Notes under the pieces: generated by a model
What the model saw: only the letters and a program-made list of their open reading frames with translations
The model's database searches: none
Told to the model about the DNA's origin: nothing
Shown here: positions 60,720-64,000 of the stretch, piece by piece
How the letters are laid out: each line of letters begins with the position of its first letter
Position numbering within the stretch: the first letter of the stretch is position 1
Source: Linepithema humile
Taxonomy: Eukaryota; Arthropoda; Insecta; Hymenoptera; Formicidae
Direction of reading: 5' to 3'
Assembly (NCBI RefSeq): GCF_040581485.1
Contig: NC_090134.1
Coordinates: 17,289,501-17,353,500, forward strand
DNA: 64,000 bases
Program-made: the position numbers and the translations under genes

Positions 60720-60926
60720 TTGCATTTTCGTAGAAATAGATTTTTTTGTCGCAATTATTACGCATCGGCGATTATTAATGGTCAATCAACATATTCGTAC
60801 CTTTTTATCATCTATTTGGCGACCCTCTTTTCGTGCCTTCGCGTCGCCCACGCAGCTCCGGACAGGACGCACGAAAAGAGCGTTGACAAAACCAGCATTA
60901 TCGAGTTCTCGCCGACGTTTATGTAA
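60720..60926 (+). CDS. Possible small secreted peptide ORF (68 aa), uncertain
   Basis: The frame has a hydrophobic core (YLFIIYLATLFSCL) followed by RVAHA, a signal-peptidase-like site, then a short polar peptide that ends at a stop. This resembles a neuropeptide or secreted-peptide first exon. Against it, the N-terminal part before the core is long and basic, and there is no Met close to the core. No known peptide family is recognised. GT at 60925, just before the stop, could be a donor, which would make this exon 1 of a longer gene. Confidence 0.15.
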   Translation: MHFRRNRFFCRNYYASAIINGQSTYSYLFIIYLATLFSCLRVAHAAPDRTHEKSVDKTSIIEFSPTFM

Positions 60927-63900
60927 TCGTCACCGTGTATATCGTAGGAAGGTCCTTGTAATAACATCTTCCACGCCGAGGTCACGAGTGCAACATAAAT
61001 AAATAAGGTGCGCGACTGTGCGGACGAGAAATAGTTTGTCCGGGTCCGGCATTTGGTTAGACAATATTATTTCACGGCGACCAACGGTCTCGGAAATTCC
61101 TTTAGATCTCACCGATCCGGACTTCAATCGTAATTGCACCCGCGTTTCGTTCTTCGAAATTCGGATAATTAATACGCGATGCAATGTACATTTTTAATGG
61201 TTTCAGGATTAAAAGACGCTAATAATTATGAATACGTTTTTTTTTTTTCAACGACAAGATACTTATACACAAAGCATTTTTATCCGCCAGTTGAATTTGG
61301 TGTGAATCGCGCGGTTGTTTTTCCAGCGAACTACATTGTTATCAAATTGTCCGGAATCATTAATCTTCGCCCGTGTGTTTTCTCAAGGCGGGTATAGGTT
61401 CATTTTCTCGAGTGCGGTCGCGTGGAAAGCTATAACGGTGCGAGCTCGTAAACATTTCGGTTAAAAGGCACTAAGCTCTTCGTCAGATGGCGAGGCGCGT
61501 TTAATTAAATTTCGATGTCGCGTCTTATCACAATGGGATTGAAGATGGAATGAATCTACTCTGAATGAATCCTGACTCTCCAACAGAGAGAGACCTAATC
61601 CACGTCGCTTTCACTGTCCCGTCGTTTTAGGATCCTCTATCACTCTTTCTCTCTCTCTTTCTCTCTCTATCTCCACCCATATTACACAGAAATGATAAAA
61701 ATATAACCGACACCATTAAATCCAAGAAGCGGTCATTAAATTTGTGAAATTTTGAAATATCACGCTTTAAGTCCGCGCGGACGCTCTTTTAAAATTGAAT
61801 TTTCGTGTAATTTTTATCGCACGATATATAAGTAATTTGGTAATATTATTAATTTCGCCGTAGTTTTATCGCAAAACACAGAATTCAACTTCTCTCGACA
61901 TTTCCAATTTAACATTGCGGTTTTTTTCCTAAGCCTGAAAAAAATAGACGCGAGAGACTCAATTCGAGTTTAGGAAGTTCGTGGTTCAATCTCGGCGATG
62001 CAATCGTGATTTGCGACCGGGCAATGGTTTGTTTCAGCGCCGACTGTTATCTAAGCCAAGCAGCTCGTTCGTTTCTCTTAATTTGAGTCCGGCGGACAGA
62101 CAGACATCGCGCACTTCGAGATCACTCGGTCCGATCACTCGGATAACGCGGCAGCGTGATCTGGCCGTTTCACCGTTAACGGATAAGGGGAACAGCGTTT
62201 CCGAAAGCAGTATACCTAATTGCCCACGAAGGTGGGGGGGGGGAGGATGTGGCCTACCGGGGACAGGTGAATGTTTGACATTCCTGTCGCAGCCTCTGTT
62301 GATGAAGCTTCTGGCTGCCGGACAACAGGGGCTAAAGTATAGGATAACTATGTAATTGGATGACCAGTTATCTAATTTAAAAGAAGGTTAATTTAATTCG
62401 AAGAAACGGCATAACGGTGTAAAATAGACAATAGATAACATTTTTATATTGCGATAAATGTATTTCTAATTTCTATTTTATTTTAATATCAATATATTTC
62501 CTTTTTTTTCTACTTTTATTTTCTTTGTCGCGAAAAACCGTATTGCAAGAATAAACGCATTCTAGCACGCGCGTGCGTTTTTACAACGTTCTTTGAGATC
62601 ATCAAAACGATACACCGGAACGCCGCTCTTTTAACAGAGCGTTGCATCTGAATGCTGTCGCTGACGTCGTTTAAACGGATTAGATGGGATCTACGGCGAT
62701 TGAATTTCCTCGAACAAGCTGGCATGTGGATCATCCGCGGTCGACGAACATAAAGATCGTGTCGAGGCGGCGGATTCGCTTGTTTGCACACACCGTCGAC
62801 ATTCTCTACCGTTCTGACTAGGGCCGGTTAATGTCATCTTGAATTCCGAAACAAAATTCGAGATATGTCTATATTAGGCAACCGACCGTAATGTCCAAAT
62901 GTTGTTTGGAAGGATTACAAGTCGGGCCTTTGAATCTTCTTGAAGCTCGATATAAACATCGAATAAAAATTATTTCACGCGTGTATTTCGAATAACCAAT
63001 GATTTTTATATACATATTACAAAGTAGTAATCGCACGCGACGCAGTAAGTTAGTCTTCGTATCGCCGCTGCTGCCGATCCGAAATATTTCGCCCATTCTC
63101 GCTGAGTTGACGTTACGTTTGATACATTAAACATGAAACATTGTTTTGAGAGCGTTAAGCCGGGGGCGCATAAGAGAGTGCATGCACTTCGGTGAACTGA
63201 CGTTTTTATGTATCCCGTGCGTGAGCTACCACGAAGAGGCAGTGACTACGGTTCTCGGATCGGTGGATCGGGGCTAACTTTCCGTTGAATGCCCGTCTGA
63301 TGTGTGGGCCCGCATCATGTATACGCAGCTATAATCACACCGACTAAATTTCCGAGTACATTGACGAGTATTATTTCAGCGAATTCCGCGACGTATTTGA
63401 GCAAATTTTTCGGTGATGCTGTAACGTATAACGCTCTCGTATAAGCCGTTTCAAAGTTTACGCGTTGTATTTCGCTACACCTTGCTGGAGCGATCTATTA
63501 CTAACGATAATCGTTCCTTAGAAGAATTCGGAATGTATCTTCTTTGCGACATCTCAATATTTATAGCGTAGTTGGAAGTAAGACGCGATATATGATCATG
63601 ATATATTAACGATTAGCCAAATAGTTAAGTCGCTTAACGCAGGAAATGCTGCAGACTATCTTTGCGCAAGCATCGTGAATTTGCATTACGTGTAATTTAT
63701 GTAAATGGAAGCTAAAATCGAGAAAAAAATGTGAAAGTAATTAGCCCATCTTCGACTTAATTATCGTCAAGCGGTTCGATTTATGATGCGGTGTAAAAGA
63801 GAGAAGCCAGCTTTCTACGTCTGCGTGAAAAATTTAACGGTCGGCGGCATTAATTGAATTAAGTGAAACGTGGTGTGTGTACACGCATATTTCACTTTTT

Positions 63901-64000
63901 ATTTTATGTAAATAGATAAGCATATCTAAAACGATCGCCACGTGTGCAGACACGATCTTAAAGGATTGCTACAAATTACGATATTATAAAAAATAAAACT

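Larger units (their letters stand above)
59041..64000. other. Right-end region with no firm gene
   Basis: No exon series with matching phases and no recognised family was found on either strand. It contains a CpG-rich stretch at about 59620-60000, a CT-rich run at 61641-61668, a G-run at 62230-62243, and two weak small-ORF candidates listed separately. The rest is AT-rich. It may be intergenic DNA or part of the next gene's long intron or leader. Confidence 0.5.

Noticed and set aside
1..64000. CRISPR arrays, prokaryotic operons, rRNA genes, intact transposons
   Set aside because: No spaced direct repeats, no Shine-Dalgarno-led gene strings, no rRNA stretches and no reverse transcriptase or transposase motifs were seen on either strand.

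Overview
The window is eukaryotic and almost certainly insect: spliced genes with GT/AG introns, long CpG-rich non-coding stretches, many CT/AG, AC and AT microsatellites, and proteins closest to insect families. The sequence style (CG-rich islands in AT-rich introns, abundant AG/CT repeats) fits a hymenopteran, perhaps an ant, but that is inference. No bacterial, viral, CRISPR or intact transposon coding sequence was seen.

Three protein-coding genes can be rebuilt exon by exon. (1) About 12.7-51.4 kb, + strand: a BTB/POZ - C2H2 zinc-finger gene that I identify as chinmo. It has six coding exons (13983-14103, 27042-27262, 27683-28044, 28426-28664, 28759-29046, 43656-43903) whose phases all match, giving 492 residues. 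A probable non-coding first exon precedes it (about 12697-13440), and a very long 3' UTR follows. (2) 52854-56076, - strand: a GMC-family FAD oxidoreductase (glucose dehydrogenase-like) of nine exons and 558 residues, convergent with chinmo. (3) 57893-58772, + strand: the two-exon ribosome-biogenesis factor Rlp24 (RSL24D1-like), 191 residues, divergent from the GMC gene.

The rest is non-coding as far as I can tell: 12.6 kb upstream of chinmo with candidate 5' exons and GA/CT-rich, CpG-rich islands; a 12.9-kb intron splitting the BTB domain; a 14.6-kb intron isolating the zinc-finger exon; and 5 kb at the right end with only weak small-ORF candidates.

The most informative signal is regulatory. 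The chinmo 3' UTR carries three 8-mer let-7 sites, each with extra pairing to the 3' half of the microRNA, plus four Pumilio-type elements. Alternative poly(A) signals lie so that a short 3' UTR would lose two of the let-7 sites. The candidate 5' leader holds three short uORFs. Together these suggest that the post-transcriptional timing control known for chinmo in Drosophila is kept here. Intron 1 also has a CTCF-like motif inside an inverted repeat, a perfect 20-bp palindrome and a local tandem duplication.
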